From positions 46,627 to 110,626 of the forward strand of contig NZ_SJNZ01000014.1 of assembly GCF_004331155.1 (NCBI RefSeq): a stretch of DNA of 64,000 nt. Reading direction: 5' to 3'. Below are positions 63,818 through 64,000 of this stretch, in pieces. A program made the translations under genes and the position numbers. Below the pieces are notes generated by a model that did not search any database, was not told the DNA's origin, and worked only from the letters and a program-made list of their open reading frames with translations. The DNA is from Acinetobacter terrestris. Its GTDB lineage: Bacteria; Pseudomonadota; Gammaproteobacteria; Pseudomonadales; Moraxellaceae. The stretch's first letter is position 1, and each line of letters begins with the position of its first letter.

Positions 63818-64000
63818 GGCGTGTCCTCATTTGGCTTTGCACCAAATAAACAAACAAGCCAAGAACAACATGGACTTATAATTACGAGCCAACTTTTCAA
63901 AACGAGTGGCAATACCACGAAAATGCTTTAATCGGGCAAAGGCATTTTCAACAAGATGCCTTAGACGATAGAGGTAGTGATCAAAGTCTATATTTGGTTT
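63818..64000 (-). mobile_element. IS5-type insertion sequence, end in window (partial)
   Basis: The minus strand from 64000 to a TGA at 63827 encodes a transposase C-terminus: RLRHLVENAFARLKHFRGIA, then RFEKLARNYKSMLFLACL and IWCKAK. The ENAFARLKHFRGIATR segment is the DDE glutamate region of IS5-family transposases. The end near 63818 follows CTAG, a possible target site, and the element sits inside the IS3-type orfA. The remainder lies outside the window. Confidence 0.8.

Noticed and set aside
1..64000. CRISPR arrays, tRNA and rRNA genes, prophage
   Set aside because: No regularly spaced repeats, no cloverleaf with CCA-end and T-loop words, and no phage structural or integrase genes were recognised.

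Overview
The window looks like chromosomal DNA of a gammaproteobacterium of the Moraxellaceae, most probably an Acinetobacter. The basis is protein resemblance from memory (mmsA/mmsB valine cluster, urt/ure locus, ars operon with arsH and arsO, SfcA-type malic enzyme), the moderate-to-low GC and the AT-rich spacers. No rRNA or tRNA gene and no CRISPR array was seen, and the species cannot be fixed from this sequence alone.

Layout. 1-4949: the end of a type I restriction-modification operon (hsdM tail, hsdS, an abortive-infection-like gene, hsdR). 5054-6297: a DJ-1/PfpI gene and a decayed gene. 6614-10982: an arsenic island with a glutaredoxin-type arsC, arsR, a thioredoxin/LMW-phosphatase-type arsC, acr3, arsH and, after a terminator, arsO; two inverted repeats look like ArsR operators. 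11025-12215: an IS200/IS605-type element carrying only tnpB. 12289-23559: a Na/Pi cotransporter, two closely related membrane diguanylate cyclases in opposite orientation, an IS fragment joined to a broken universal-stress gene, dps, NAD-malic enzyme and a GAF-PAS-PAS-GGDEF-EAL protein. 24026-34340: a 40-residue zinc-ribbon-like protein, a lipocalin, and a lipid-modification operon (desaturase, FAD oxidoreductase, DUF1365, cyclopropane-fatty-acid-synthase-like enzyme, DUF1295 membrane protein, a second methyltransferase, sensor kinase), facing an operon of NTF2-like lipoprotein, chalcone-isomerase-like protein and OmpR-type regulator. 34453-44165: a LysR-controlled valine/isobutyrate operon (mmsA, mmsB, acyl-CoA ligase, acyl-CoA dehydrogenase, enoyl-CoA hydratase, 3-hydroxyisobutyryl-CoA hydrolase, MFS carrier). 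44696-56617: urea uptake and breakdown (urtABCDE, ureEFG, ureJ/hupE, ureD, ureABC). 57060-64000: a LysR/YdcZ transporter pair followed by an AT-rich decaying segment with orphan ORFs, a GAF-GGDEF cyclase, cold-shock and RcnB-like pseudogenes, and an IS3-type orfA cut by an IS5-type element.

How it fits together. The urea block is self-contained: high-affinity ABC import, nickel-metallochaperone maturation and the three urease subunits. It has one good sigma-54-like promoter (before ureE) and two weaker look-alikes (before urtA and ureA), which suggests nitrogen control. The valine block covers the isobutyryl-CoA to methylmalonate-semialdehyde steps. The arsenic block offers two arsenate reduction chemistries, arsenite export and flavoenzymes associated with organic arsenic.

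The least understood part is the lipid locus at about 24-34 kb. It combines a desaturase, two different methyltransferases, an SRD5A-like membrane protein and accessory envelope proteins with its own split two-component system, so a modified (cyclopropane, methyl-branched or furan-type) membrane lipid is the natural guess. Decay is concentrated around mobile elements: an IS605-derived 42-bp remnant at 34416, an IS2-type fragment at 15993, and the right end of the window.
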